A DNA stretch of 64,000 bases, taken from assembly GCF_900074915.1 (NCBI RefSeq), contig NZ_LT222319.1, forward strand, positions 1,361,001 to 1,425,000, in the 5' to 3' direction. Positions within the stretch are counted from its first letter, which is position 1. Each line of letters starts with the position of its first letter. The notes beneath the pieces are model-generated. The model searched no databases. It was not told where the DNA came from and worked only from the letters and a program-made list of their open reading frames with translations. The DNA is from Pseudomonas cerasi. GTDB lineage: Bacteria; Pseudomonadota; Gammaproteobacteria; Pseudomonadales; Pseudomonadaceae. Shown here piece by piece: positions 38,135 through 47,577 of the stretch. Both the position numbers and the translations under genes were made by a program.

Positions 38135-40789
38135 TCACTGATCAGGTTCAGTGCGCGGGTATGCGGGAATGGTCAACGGTACACGTCGTTCTGTAACGAG
38201 TTGCAGTCTTTCGGCAGGCGAGGCATGGCTGGCCAGTTCCTCGGTTACCAAAGGCGGCAGACCGGGAAATGCCTTCTGCAGGGTTTGCGCACCTTGCGCC
38301 TCGCTGGTGTTCAATGCGCGGTAATGAGACTCGAACAGCCAGCCCCGCGTGGTACGGGCGCGTGCCGCCAATTGCGCCCGTAGCGTGATCAGTCGCGGTG
38401 ACATGCCAAGCTGGCCTGCACCGAACTCTTCGTTGAGCAGGGTGCGGATTTCGTTGTTGCTCAGCTTTTCCAGCACCTGGCGCAGGGCATCCGGCTGGTC
38501 GGCATGAACAGTGATGTTGAGGGTGTCAGACACGACCGGCTGATAGGCCGGAGCGAATGTCTGCAGCGTGCGGCCCTCGGCATCCACCAGTACCAAGGCG
38601 CGATTGCTCGGCCAGCCACGGTCCTGGCTCAACAGTTCAAGTTGAAGGGGCGCTGCGGCGTTCGTATCGTTGGCTTCCAGCTGTTCGATGAAACGCTCGA
38701 TCTCCTGGTCCAGCCTGAACCGGCGCGCCGTGTCCTCAAGCAATGCCGGAGGACGACGCTGATCGGTCAGTGCCTCGCGCATCACGGATTCAGGCGTGTT
38801 GCTGACTTTGACGATGCGCCTGGCGGTGCTGTCCGAAAACGTTTCACTGGAATAGCCCAACCGTCGAAACAGGTTCAGGCCTTCCATCTCCAGCGGCTGA
38901 TCGAGCTCATGCAGCCATGCGCCTGCGCCGTTGTGCCGCAAGGCGGGCCGATAGCTGTCCGCGCGGGTCGGGTGCTCGATCAGGTAACCGTCGCCGCTCG
39001 TGGCAGGGCTGACTGAATAGGTACGTCCTTCAAGTGGCAACCACTGCTTGCCTTGCCAGGTGTACAGCCCGGTAGCGTCGGGCTGCAGACCCTTGGGCAG
39101 TACGATGTCATGGGCAAAGGGCGTCAGGTCAGGCTTCCACAGGCGGGTCGTGCCGCCCGGAAAATCCACGGGCTTGAGGCTTTTTACGAACTCGGGCGCC
39201 TGTACCGCCGGGATACCTGCGGCGCCCGTCGACGCAGCGCCAAGAGCCGATATCAGGGCAACGTTCTCGACTACATCGAACAGGTAGGCGAACGCCTGCT
39301 GTTTCTCGTCCTTGGCCCAGCTTTCCACGCCCTCATACACTTCGTGAACCAGCTGAATGGCGGTGACGGCCATCATCACTTCGCCCAATACCGGAACGAC
39401 GAAGCCTGCGATATTCAGGACATTGAAGGCGGTGTCCATGAAGTACTGCACGCGCTCATCGAAGGTTTTCTGATCCTGTACTGCTGTAGGCACACCATGA
39501 AACAGTGCGTCGTCGCGCAAGGCCTCGCGTTTGCGCTCGTGCAGGTTGTCCAGCAGTGGACCTTGCAGCACGGTTTCTCTCAGGTGGAGTCGGGCGTTTC
39601 GGTCCGCCTCACGCTCCAGCCACTGGCGCTCGAAAATGCCGCCTTTCTTGACTTTGGGGTATAGGCGCTCGGATAACTTTTCAAACAAGGCACTTCGATG
39701 GCGCGCCGGTATGAAGCGCATGAAGAAGTTCAGGTAGTCGTTGATGAACATCCGGTCGCGTAATTCATTTATGAAGACTTCGACCGAGTCGTATTCCTTC
39801 AACGGCGCAACGGGATCATCCGGGATATACACCACAATCCGCTCTGCCTGAGTGGCAATATCCCGGTCCTTGCCAATAACCAGAAGACCGCTCAGTTCGA
39901 TATCGCCCAGGCACACAACGCTGCAGTTGACTGGCCGGTTATCGAGGCGGACTTGTTGCTTGCCATCGAGAAGCTCCAGTAATGCGCCTTGCAAATCCGG
40001 GCTGATCTGTTGTTGCAGGGATGCAATCTGCAACTGCAGCCGGATCGACGATGCTTCCAGCTGCATGAAGGTCTGGCGCAGCCTCGATGCCGCAGCGTCT
40101 TCCGTTTCGTCAGGGGTCGAAGGCGTGCTGAAGACGGCCTGGATATGCGCCTGATATTGGCCGCCCAGGTCCAGCTCACGGCACAGCGCCGCAAAGCCGG
40201 CCGGGGAAATAGGCAGCGACTTGCCGGTGATCTGTGGGCCGAGGATTTCAAAGGAAGAAAACACCTGGGCCTTGATACCGGTGCTGGCGTCCATTGCGCC
40301 CGGTGCGGTTTCCCAGGCTTCGAAATTCTGTAGCGCAGCCTTGAGCAGGCTCTGGGTCGCGGCCCTCAGTGCAATGTTTGCCTGCGTTAGAGGGTCTCTG
40401 GATGCCGTATTGAACGATTGATCGACTCGCGCCCGACTGGCGTGGAACAGCCAGGTATCGGTGACGTCCACCTCCAGCCCGAAGCGGTCCTTGATGGCGG
40501 CTGTCAGCAAGGGCCTTGCGAAGTCCTCCAGTGTCGACAGGCGATCCAGCATCGGGCGAACCTGGTGCTCGTGCTTTCGGTGCTCGGCATACAGGCGCTG
40601 CAGTTCGGCGACCTGATCAGGGCTGGACTTGCGTGCGACTTTCAGCCATTGCACGGGGCGCCGCGAGGCCTTGCGCAAGGCCGCATGGGTTGGCGGCTCA
40701 GCCTGAAGCAGCCACTCGGGGGCTTTGTCTTTTATCAGTTGCAGATGCGGGAGTGCAGAAGCCTTGCCCGACAGAGATAGATCCAGCAT
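38135..40789 (-). CDS. DUF6543 (dermonecrotic toxin-like) fragment, N-terminal piece of the decayed gene
   Basis: This is an 884-aa open frame starting MLDLSLSGKASALPHLQLIK. It resembles the N-terminal region of very large Pseudomonas proteins annotated as dermonecrotic toxin domain proteins. Supporting segments are DRFGLEVDVTDTWLF (about 108-122), the hydrophobic AFNVLNIAGFVVPVLGEVMM (about 455-474), which may insert into a membrane, and ARTTRGWLFESHYRALNTSE (about 815-835). It ends at a TGA inside sequence that continues as repeats in another frame. The fragment could still be translated. No type III or other secretion signal can be defended from sequence alone. Confidence 0.65.
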   Translation of the reverse strand: MLDLSLSGKASALPHLQLIKDKAPEWLLQAEPPTHAALRKASRRPVQWLKVARKSSPDQVAELQRLYAEHRKHEHQVRPMLDRLSTLEDFARPLLTAAIKDRFGLEVDVTDTWLFHASRARVDQSFNTASRDPLTQANIALRAATQSLLKAALQNFEAWETAPGAMDASTGIKAQVFSSFEILGPQITGKSLPISPAGFAALCRELDLGGQYQAHIQAVFSTPSTPDETEDAAASRLRQTFMQLEASSIRLQLQIASLQQQISPDLQGALLELLDGKQQVRLDNRPVNCSVVCLGDIELSGLLVIGKDRDIATQAERIVVYIPDDPVAPLKEYDSVEVFINELRDRMFINDYLNFFMRFIPARHRSALFEKLSERLYPKVKKGGIFERQWLEREADRNARLHLRETVLQGPLLDNLHERKREALRDDALFHGVPTAVQDQKTFDERVQYFMDTAFNVLNIAGFVVPVLGEVMMAVTAIQLVHEVYEGVESWAKDEKQQAFAYLFDVVENVALISALGAASTGAAGIPAVQAPEFVKSLKPVDFPGGTTRLWKPDLTPFAHDIVLPKGLQPDATGLYTWQGKQWLPLEGRTYSVSPATSGDGYLIEHPTRADSYRPALRHNGAGAWLHELDQPLEMEGLNLFRRLGYSSETFSDSTARRIVKVSNTPESVMREALTDQRRPPALLEDTARRFRLDQEIERFIEQLEANDTNAAAPLQLELLSQDRGWPSNRALVLVDAEGRTLQTFAPAYQPVVSDTLNITVHADQPDALRQVLEKLSNNEIRTLLNEEFGAGQLGMSPRLITLRAQLAARARTTRGWLFESHYRALNTSEAQGAQTLQKAFPGLPPLVTEELASHASPAERLQLVTERRVPLTIPAYPRTEPDQ

Positions 40790-41002
40790 TTAAGTGCCTT
40801 GTCGTGAATGAACAACGACAAAGCTTACGGTCGTGACTTGCCGTACAAGTGCTAACTATCTATGTGCTTTCGCTGTTTCTGAAGACCATCGCTCAAGTAG
40901 TGGTGGCGATGGCCGACAAGACATTGGATGGGTGAAGGAGCGGCGATCAATAGCGGCCGTGACTTCGTTCTGTATTACCCATGTAACGTTTGACGGCTGG
41001 GC

Positions 41003-41008
41003 TATACT
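41003..41008 (+). promoter_or_regulatory. Candidate -10 box of the wsp operon
   Basis: TATACT followed by CACGCCG lies 77 bases before wspA. A small dyad, GGACC/GGTCC (41019-41035), lies in the leader. The TTGACG at 40990-40995 is too close (7 bases) to serve as its -35. The rest of the 40790-41084 gap holds nothing recognisable. Confidence 0.35.
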
Positions 41009-41084
41009 CACGCCGTTTGGACCGTCCGTCGGTCCACTTCTTGAACACGGCCCGACGCCGTCGTTGAACTCTTGAGGGCTGACT

Positions 41085-42707
41085 GTGAAGAACTGGACCT
41101 TGCGCCAACGGATTCTGGCGAGTTTCGCCGTCATCATCGCAATCATGCTGTTGATGGTCGTTGTATCTTATTCACGGTTGTTGTCCATCGAGTCCAGCGA
41201 GGAAGATGTGCGTCTGGATGCGTTGCCCGGCGTGTATTACAGCACCCTGGTGCGCAGTGCCTGGGGCGAGAGTTACATCCGCACGCTGGAGCTGATTGCC
41301 GAAGGGCAGGCGCGGCCGCTGACCAAGCAGGAAAAGGAACAGTTTCAGGGCTTTGACGAAAACCTGCAGGCACAGATGGACGGCTACAAAAAGTCCATCT
41401 TCGATGATGCAGACAGAGACAGCTTCGCGCTCTTCGAAAAGCGCCGCGAAGCCTATTCGCGCATGCTCGCCGATGTTCACGCCAAGTACGATAGCGGCGA
41501 CTACGCAGGCGCGCGCGCCGAATTCTATGGCGAAGTGAACCCGGTCTGGCTCACGGGACGCAAGCAGCTCAATGATCTCATTGTGGCCAATAAACAGCTG
41601 GCTGATCAGGCCACCGCCAACATTGTCAATGCCGTGCTGGCTGCCAAGATCAGCATGATCCTGTCGCTGCTGGTCGCCGTGCTGGCGGCTGCGGCCTGCG
41701 GTCTGCTGTTGATGCGTTCGATCACGGCACCGATGCAATTGATCGTTCGGATCCTGGACGTCATGCGTACCGGCGACCTGAGCACTCGATTGAACCTGTC
41801 GCGCAAGGACGAGTTCAATGCGGTCGAGACTGGCTTCAACGACATGGTCACCGAGCTCACCGCGCTGGTTGCCCAGGCGCAGCGCTCCTCGGTACAGGTC
41901 ACTACCTCGGTCACCGAGATCGCTGCAACGTCACGCCAGCAGCAGGCTACCGCCACCGAGACCGCTGCAACCACCACCGAGATCGGCGCCACGTCGCGGG
42001 AAATCGCCGCCACCTCGCGGGACCTGGTGCGCACCATGACCGAAGTCACTTCGGCGGCGGATCAGGCGTCGGTTCTCGCCGGTTCCGGCCAGCAGGGCCT
42101 GGCACGCATGGAAGACACCATGCATCAGGTGATGGGCGCTGCCAATCTGGTCAACGCCAAGCTGGCGATCCTCAACGAGAAGGCCGGCAACATCAATCAG
42201 GTCGTCGTCACCATCGTCAAGGTCGCCGACCAGACCAACCTGCTGTCGCTCAATGCCGCCATCGAGGCCGAGAAGGCCGGTGAATACGGTCGCGGGTTTG
42301 CAGTGGTTGCCACCGAGGTCCGTCGCCTGGCCGACCAGACTGCCGTCGCCACTTATGACATCGAGCAGATGGTGCGGGAAATCCAGTCTGCGGTGTCTGC
42401 GGGTGTGATGGGCATGGACAAGTTTTCCGAAGAGGTGCGTCGTGGCATGTTCGAGGTCACCCAGGTCGGTGAGCAGCTGTCGCAGATCATCCATCAGGTT
42501 CAGGCGCTGGCACCTCGTGTGCTGATGGTCAACGAAGGTATGCAGGCCCAGGCCACCGGCGCCGAACAGATCAATCAGGCGCTGGTACAACTGGCGGATG
42601 CCAGCAGCCAGACCGTCGAATCACTGCGCCAAGCCAGTTTCGCGATCGACGAGTTGAGTCAGGTCGCGGTCGGGCTGCGCAGCGGCGTTTCGCGTTTCAA
42701 GGTCTGA
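41085..42707 (+). CDS. wspA: Methyl-accepting chemotaxis protein WspA (surface-sensing receptor)
   Basis: WspA is the membrane receptor of the Wsp system, which responds to surface contact or envelope stress and activates the kinase WspE. The 540-aa protein has TM1 (about 11-31), a periplasmic four-helix-bundle sensor domain (about 32-185), TM2 (about 187-208) and a HAMP domain (about 208-260). The cytoplasmic signalling tip reads [20 protein letters not shown], then [20 protein letters not shown]. The GTG at 41085 has GAGGG six bases before it. It is the first gene of wspABCDEFR; the operon order, the length and the divergence of the tip from classical motility receptors support WspA. Confidence 0.95.
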   Translation: MKNWTLRQRILASFAVIIAIMLLMVVVSYSRLLSIESSEEDVRLDALPGVYYSTLVRSAWGESYIRTLELIAEGQARPLTKQEKEQFQGFDENLQAQMDGYKKSIFDDADRDSFALFEKRREAYSRMLADVHAKYDSGDYAGARAEFYGEVNPVWLTGRKQLNDLIVANKQLADQATANIVNAVLAAKISMILSLLVAVLAAAACGLLLMRSITAPMQLIVRILDVMRTGDLSTRLNLSRKDEFNAVETGFNDMVTELTALVAQAQRSSVQVTTSVTEIAATSRQQQATATETAATTTEIGATSREIAATSRDLVRTMTEVTSAADQASVLAGSGQQGLARMEDTMHQVMGAANLVNAKLAILNEKAGNINQVVVTIVKVADQTNLLSLNAAIEAEKAGEYGRGFAVVATEVRRLADQTAVATYDIEQMVREIQSAVSAGVMGMDKFSEEVRRGMFEVTQVGEQLSQIIHQVQALAPRVLMVNEGMQAQATGAEQINQALVQLADASSQTVESLRQASFAIDELSQVAVGLRSGVSRFKV

Positions 42708-42714
42708 AGGATCA

Positions 42715-43251
42715 ATGAGCGATCAATCGCCGAGGCGCAATGGCACGCCACTGACCGCCAGCAAGCTTTTTCTGCTGTTTTGCATCGGCGAAGACCGCTA
42801 TGCGCTGGACGCGACCGAGATCGCCGAAATCCTGCCGCGGGTAAAACTCAAGGCGATTGCCCAGGCACCGCACTGGGTGGCGGGAATCTTTGCTCATCGC
42901 GGCGAGATTGTCCCGGTGATCGACATCAGCGCGCTGAATTCCGGTCAGCCAGCGCGCTCGCGTACCAGTACGCGCATGGTGCTGGTGCATTATCGCTACG
43001 ACGACGCGCACCCGGCTCAGTTGCTCGGGCTGATTCTGGAGCAGGCGACCGAAACGCTGCGCTGCCCGGTTGCGCAGTTCAAGGCGTACGGGCTGGACAA
43101 TCGCCTGTCACCTTACCTGGGGCCGGTCCGCGAGGACGAGCAGGGCCTGCTGCAGTGGATTCATGTTCACGAACTGTTGAGCGAGCCGGTCCGCGAGTTG
43201 TTGTACCCGGTGCCGCCGATTGACCTTGAGCTGCTTGAGGACGCGCGATGA
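42715..43251 (+). CDS. wspB: Chemotaxis coupling protein WspB (CheW type)
   Basis: This 178-aa CheW-domain scaffold links WspA to WspE. The core reads KLFLLFCIGEDRYALDATEI, then AEILPRVKLKAIAQAPHWVAG and IFAHRGEIVPVIDISALNSG, typical of CheW. It starts 7 bases after wspA and overlaps wspC by four bases (ATGA). Two CheW-type proteins (WspB and WspD) are normal for this operon. Confidence 0.95.
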   Translation: MSDQSPRRNGTPLTASKLFLLFCIGEDRYALDATEIAEILPRVKLKAIAQAPHWVAGIFAHRGEIVPVIDISALNSGQPARSRTSTRMVLVHYRYDDAHPAQLLGLILEQATETLRCPVAQFKAYGLDNRLSPYLGPVREDEQGLLQWIHVHELLSEPVRELLYPVPPIDLELLEDAR

Positions 43252-44516
43252 AGGTGGATGATTCGCGCTTCTTCAGCTTTCTCAAGGAGCGTATCGGACT
43301 GGATGTGACGTCCGTCGGCGAAGCGATCATCGAGCGCGCCTTGCGTCAGCGTGCGACGGCTGTCAATTGCCCTGACAGTGATGCGTACTGGCATCTTCTG
43401 GTCTCGTCGCCGCAGGAGCAGCAGGCGCTCATCGAAGCGGTGATCGTTCCCGAGACCTGGTTCTTTCGTTATCCCGAATCATTTGTCACCCTGGGTATGC
43501 TGGCCCGCGAGCGTATCGCCGGTCTTGCCGGTGCGCGCCCCTTGCGCATTCTCAGCCTGCCGTGCTCGACCGGTGAGGAGCCGTATTCCATCGCCATGGC
43601 GTTATTCGACGCCGGGGTCGACGCCCGGCAATTCAAGGTCGATGCCATCGATATCAGCCCTGTTTCGATTGCCAAGGCCGAGCACGGTGTCTACGGCAAA
43701 AACTCGTTCCGTGGCAGCGACATCAGTTATCGCGAGCGCTATTTCAGTCCTGTCGCTGACGGCTTTGAAATCGCTGACAGTGTTCGCGACTCTGTGAGTT
43801 TTCAGCCGGGTAACCTGCTCGACCCGAAACTCGCTTCACAAGTGGCCTATGACATCGTCTTCTGCCGCAATCTGGTGATCTATTTTGATCGGCAGACCCA
43901 GCAACATGTATTCAAGGTCCTCAAACAACTGACCCGTGAAGACGGCCTGCTGTTTATCGGTCCGGCGGAGGGCAATCTGCTGGCGGGTATCGGCATGCGC
44001 TCGACGGGTATCGCCCAGTCCTTCGCCTTCCGGCACGCGCCCGTCGATGCGGTGGTGCCGGTGCCTGTCGCTGCACCGATGGCATCGCGTCCGGTGGTCG
44101 AGGCACCTGCCAGAGCGGTCGCGCCACGACCTGCGCCGCGAACATCCGCAGCCTTTGCGCCCGTCGCAAAACCCGTCGCTGCGGCGGGCAACAGCGATGT
44201 TTCGGCCTTGCTCGACAGGATCGCGGGGCTGGCCAACGAAGGTAAAAGTGCTGAGGCTCGGGCTGCGTGCGAGCGTTACCTGCAGCAGCATGAGCCGGTC
44301 GCGCAGGTGTTTTACTGGCTGGGTCTGCTCAGCGAAGTGGAAGGCCAGGTGCCACAGGCGCAGGGCTTCTATCGCAAGGCGCTGTATCTGCAACCGCAGC
44401 ACTCCGAATCGCTGGCCCAACTGGCAGCATTGCTGGCTGCCCAGGGTGACACTGCTGGCGCCCGGCGCTTGCAGGACCGCGCAGCACGTGGCACGAATAA
44501 ACAAGGAAACCAATGA
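43248..44516 (+). CDS. wspC: Chemoreceptor methyltransferase WspC (CheR type with TPR tail)
   Basis: WspC methylates WspA with SAM, opposing WspF. In the 422-aa protein the CheR catalytic part (about 1-265) has PETWFFRYPESF, the SAM loop ILSLPCSTGEEPYSIAMALF, and DIVFCRNLVIYFDRQTQQHV. An Ala/Pro-rich linker (about 268-318) leads to a TPR-like region (about 325-415, VFYWLGLLSEVEGQVPQAQG, then FYRKALYLQP). The TPR tail is characteristic of this CheR class. It overlaps both neighbours by four bases. Confidence 0.95.
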   Translation: MKVDDSRFFSFLKERIGLDVTSVGEAIIERALRQRATAVNCPDSDAYWHLLVSSPQEQQALIEAVIVPETWFFRYPESFVTLGMLARERIAGLAGARPLRILSLPCSTGEEPYSIAMALFDAGVDARQFKVDAIDISPVSIAKAEHGVYGKNSFRGSDISYRERYFSPVADGFEIADSVRDSVSFQPGNLLDPKLASQVAYDIVFCRNLVIYFDRQTQQHVFKVLKQLTREDGLLFIGPAEGNLLAGIGMRSTGIAQSFAFRHAPVDAVVPVPVAAPMASRPVVEAPARAVAPRPAPRTSAAFAPVAKPVAAAGNSDVSALLDRIAGLANEGKSAEARAACERYLQQHEPVAQVFYWLGLLSEVEGQVPQAQGFYRKALYLQPQHSESLAQLAALLAAQGDTAGARRLQDRAARGTNKQGNQ

Positions 44517-45205
44517 TGGCGGGCGTGTCCGGTTTTTCCAGTCTGACCCATGATCAGGCCCTGGATATCGATGATTGCTGGAACCGCATCGGCATTCACG
44601 GCGATCGCTCCTGCCCGTTGCTTGCAGAGCATATCCACTGCCGCAACTGCGCGGTTTATTCGGCTGCCGCCACCCGTCTGCTGGACCGCTACTCGCTGGT
44701 CCAGGAGTCGCCTGAGCAGTTTCAGGGTTCGGTGTTGCTGCGCGACATCGAGACGCGCTCGATTCTGGTATTCCGGCTTGGTGAAGAGTGGCTGGGGCTG
44801 GCGTCGCGCTGCTTCTCGGAAGTCGCTCCCAGTCAGACCATCCATTCACTGCCACACCAGCGTTCGCGTGCATTGCTGGGTGTCGCCAATGTACGCGGCG
44901 CTCTGGTAGCGTGCATCTCGCTGGTCGAGCTGCTCGGGCTGGACAGCACCGCGGTGAGTACCCCGTCGACGCGGGTGGTACCGCGCATGTTGATCGTCAG
45001 CGTCGAAGGCGGCCCGGTGGTGGTGCCGGTCGACGAGGTGGACGGTATTCACGCCATCGACGAGCGTGAGCTGGAAGCTGCTTCGGCATCCGGTACGCAT
45101 GCCAATGCCCGTTTCACCCGTGGCGTGCTGCAATGGAAGGGCCGCAGCCTGCGCTGGCTGGACGAAGAAGAGTTGTTGTCGGCGGTGTATCGGAGCCTCA
45201 CATGA
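44513..45205 (+). CDS. wspD: Chemotaxis coupling protein WspD (CheW type)
   Basis: The 230-aa protein has an N-terminal extension of about 75 residues containing a Cys-rich CPLLAEHIHCRNCAVYSAAA, then a CheW domain (about 80-225; SILVFRLGEEWLGLASRCFS, VRGALVACISLVELLG). The extension distinguishes it from WspB. It overlaps wspC and wspE by ATGA junctions. Confidence 0.94.
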   Translation: MMAGVSGFSSLTHDQALDIDDCWNRIGIHGDRSCPLLAEHIHCRNCAVYSAAATRLLDRYSLVQESPEQFQGSVLLRDIETRSILVFRLGEEWLGLASRCFSEVAPSQTIHSLPHQRSRALLGVANVRGALVACISLVELLGLDSTAVSTPSTRVVPRMLIVSVEGGPVVVPVDEVDGIHAIDERELEAASASGTHANARFTRGVLQWKGRSLRWLDEEELLSAVYRSLT

Positions 45206-47577
45206 CGCCAGATCAAATGCGTGACGCCTCGCTGTTCGAACTGTTCACGCTGGAAGCCGACGCGCAGACCCAGGTATTGAGTGCGGGCCTGCTGGCACTC
45301 GAACGTAACCCGACCCAGGCGGATCAGCTGGAAGCCTGCATGCGTGCCGCTCACTCGCTCAAGGGCGCAGCGCGGATTGTCGGCGTCGATTTCGGCGTGA
45401 GCGTCGCGCATGTGATGGAAGACTGTCTGGTCAGCGCTCAGGAAGGGCGTCTGCTGCTTCAGGCCGAGCATATCGACGCGCTGCTGTCGGGGACCGACCT
45501 GTTGATGCGTATCGCCACGCCCGGCAGCGACGGTATTGGTCAGCCTGATATCGACAGTTATGTCGAAAGGCTCAATACGTTGCTGGCTTCCGGCGCTGGC
45601 ACGGCGCGTACGGTCAGTACACCACTGCCGGATCCAGCCTCGGAGGCCTTGCTGGCCAGCGCGATGCTGCAGCTTGAGACATCAAGCGGGTCGGTTGCGC
45701 CAGCGCCTGAGTCTGTCGCAGCGCCGTTGGCCGCCGAGTCGCCTGCGCCTGCCAGTCCAGCCGCCATGCCGGCTTCGGAACCAGAGGCACCGTTCACGCC
45801 CTTGCGTGAACGCCGTGTGGCCGAGGGCGGCGAACGCGTGTTACGAGTCACCGCCGAGCGCCTCAACGGGCTGCTGGACATGTCCAGCAAATCGCTGGTC
45901 GAGACTCAGCGCCTCAAGCCTTTGCTGGCCGGTATGCAGCGTCTCAAGCGCCTGCAAAGCAGCAGCGACCGTGCGCTGGAGGTATTGGGGGCCAGTTTTG
46001 GTGAAGAAGGTCCTTCGGCCGATGTGCAAAAAGCCCTGGAGGACGCGCGCAACCTCCTGTCCCAGGCGCAGCAGGTGTTGGCCCGGCAGACTGCCGAGCT
46101 GGATGAATTCGGCTGGCAGTCGGCACAACGTGCGCAACTGTTATACGACACGGCACTCGCGTGCCGCATGCGACCCTTCGCCGACGTACTGAATGGTCAG
46201 GCGCGCATGGTCCGGGATCTGGGGCGTGAGCTGGGTAAACAGGTCCGCTTGCAGATCGAAGGCGAGAAGACCCAGGTCGATCGCGATGTGCTGGAAAAGC
46301 TCGATGCACCCTTGACTCACCTGCTGCGCAACGCCGTGGACCACGGCATCGAGTCGCCCGAAAAGCGCGTGGCGTCCGGCAAGGACCCTGAAGGTCTGAT
46401 TCGTCTGCAGGCGTCGCATCAGGCTGGCTTGCTGGTCGTTGAGTTGAGCGATGACGGTGGCGGCGTGGACCTTGAACGTCTGCGCCAGAACATTATCGAC
46501 CGCAAGCTTTCGCCGGCCGAGACCGCTGCGCAGCTGAGCGAGGAGGAACTGCTGAGTTTTCTGTTCCTGCCGGGCTTCAGCATGCGCGACAAGGTCACGC
46601 AGATCTCCGGCCGTGGTGTCGGCCTCGATGCCGTGCAGCATATGGTTCGCCAGATGCACGGCAGCGTTGAGCTGCAGCAATGGGCGGGCGAGGGCAGTCG
46701 CTTCAGGATAGAAATGCCGCTGACGCTTTCAGTGGTACGCAGCCTGGTCGTGGAAGTGGGTGGTGAAGCGTATGCCTTCCCGCTGGCTCATATCGAGCGC
46801 ATGCGCGACCTGCAGCCTGACGACATTCTGCAACTGGAAGGGCGTCAGCATTTCTGGGATGAAGAGCGCCATGTCGGTCTGGTTTCGGCCAGTCAGCTGT
46901 TGAATCGGCCGGCTGCGCAGAAGGCCGGAGAAACGCTCAAGGTTGTGGTGATTCGTGAGCGTGATGCTGTTTACGGCGTGGCCGTTGAACGCTTCATCGG
47001 TGAGCGCACGCTGGTGGTGATGCCGCTCGATGCGCGCCTGGGCAAGGTTCAGGACGTGTCGGCGGGGGCCTTGCTCGACGACGGTTCGGTGGTGCTGATC
47101 ATCGATGTCGAAGACATGTTGCGCTCGGTGGAAAAACTTCTGAATACCGGCCGCCTGGAGCGCATCGACCGACGCACTCGTCAGGCAGACCAGGTGTCAC
47201 GCAAACGCGTGCTGGTCGTCGATGATTCTTTGACCGTGCGCGAGCTGGAGCGCAAGCTGCTGCTCAGTCGCGGCTACCAGGTGTCGGTGGCCGTGGACGG
47301 AATGGACGGCTGGAACGCGCTGCGCGCCGAGGACTTCGACCTGCTGATTACCGACATCGACATGCCGCGTATGGACGGTATCGAGCTGGTGACCCTGTTG
47401 CGCCGCGATACCCGCTTGCAGTCCCTGCCGGTCATGGTCGTGTCCTACAAGGACCGTGAAGAGGACCGGCGTCGCGGCCTGGACGCTGGCGCCGATTATT
47501 ACCTGGCCAAGGCCAGTTTCCACGATGATGCCTTGCTCGACGCTGTCGTCGAATTGATAGGAGACGCGCAAGGATGA
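45202..47577 (+). CDS. wspE: Hybrid chemotaxis kinase WspE (CheA-REC)
   Basis: WspE autophosphorylates in response to WspA and passes phosphate to WspR and WspF. The 791-aa protein has an N-terminal Hpt domain with His51 (MRAAHSLKGAARIVG), an Ala/Pro-rich linker (about 150-195), dimerisation and HATPase domains (LLRNAVDHGIESPEKR; DDGGGVDLERL; GRGVGLDAVQHMV), a CheW-like regulatory domain (about 510-640) and a C-terminal receiver with Asp718 (LLITDIDMPRMDG). The ATG at 45202 overlaps the wspD stop; the in-frame start at 45133 is internal to wspD and rejected. Confidence 0.95.
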   Translation: MTPDQMRDASLFELFTLEADAQTQVLSAGLLALERNPTQADQLEACMRAAHSLKGAARIVGVDFGVSVAHVMEDCLVSAQEGRLLLQAEHIDALLSGTDLLMRIATPGSDGIGQPDIDSYVERLNTLLASGAGTARTVSTPLPDPASEALLASAMLQLETSSGSVAPAPESVAAPLAAESPAPASPAAMPASEPEAPFTPLRERRVAEGGERVLRVTAERLNGLLDMSSKSLVETQRLKPLLAGMQRLKRLQSSSDRALEVLGASFGEEGPSADVQKALEDARNLLSQAQQVLARQTAELDEFGWQSAQRAQLLYDTALACRMRPFADVLNGQARMVRDLGRELGKQVRLQIEGEKTQVDRDVLEKLDAPLTHLLRNAVDHGIESPEKRVASGKDPEGLIRLQASHQAGLLVVELSDDGGGVDLERLRQNIIDRKLSPAETAAQLSEEELLSFLFLPGFSMRDKVTQISGRGVGLDAVQHMVRQMHGSVELQQWAGEGSRFRIEMPLTLSVVRSLVVEVGGEAYAFPLAHIERMRDLQPDDILQLEGRQHFWDEERHVGLVSASQLLNRPAAQKAGETLKVVVIRERDAVYGVAVERFIGERTLVVMPLDARLGKVQDVSAGALLDDGSVVLIIDVEDMLRSVEKLLNTGRLERIDRRTRQADQVSRKRVLVVDDSLTVRELERKLLLSRGYQVSVAVDGMDGWNALRAEDFDLLITDIDMPRMDGIELVTLLRRDTRLQSLPVMVVSYKDREEDRRRGLDAGADYYLAKASFHDDALLDAVVELIGDAQG

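Larger units (their letters stand above)
36914..40789 (-). pseudogene. Decayed large DUF6543 - leucine-rich repeat - NEL-like toxin/effector gene
   Basis: Three consecutive reading frames on the minus strand appear to be pieces of one gene. Piece 1 (40789-38135) is an 884-aa DUF6543 (dermonecrotic-toxin-like) region. Piece 2, in a frame shifted by one base, is open from about 38173 to 37066 and carries leucine-rich repeats. Piece 3 (about 37138-36914), in another frame, encodes WQPYLRETHTGRFEALERTY and a charged helical tail, resembling the C-terminal end of NEL-type E3 ligase proteins. In intact family members a catalytic NEL region of a few hundred residues lies between repeats and tail; here the repeats run straight into the tail, so an internal deletion is likely. 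The parts and their order are seen; the family assignment and the decay history are inference. Confidence 0.7.

Noticed and set aside
40990..41008. TTGACG/TATACT as a paired promoter for wspA
   Set aside because: The spacer is only 7 bases; only the -10-like box is kept as a candidate.
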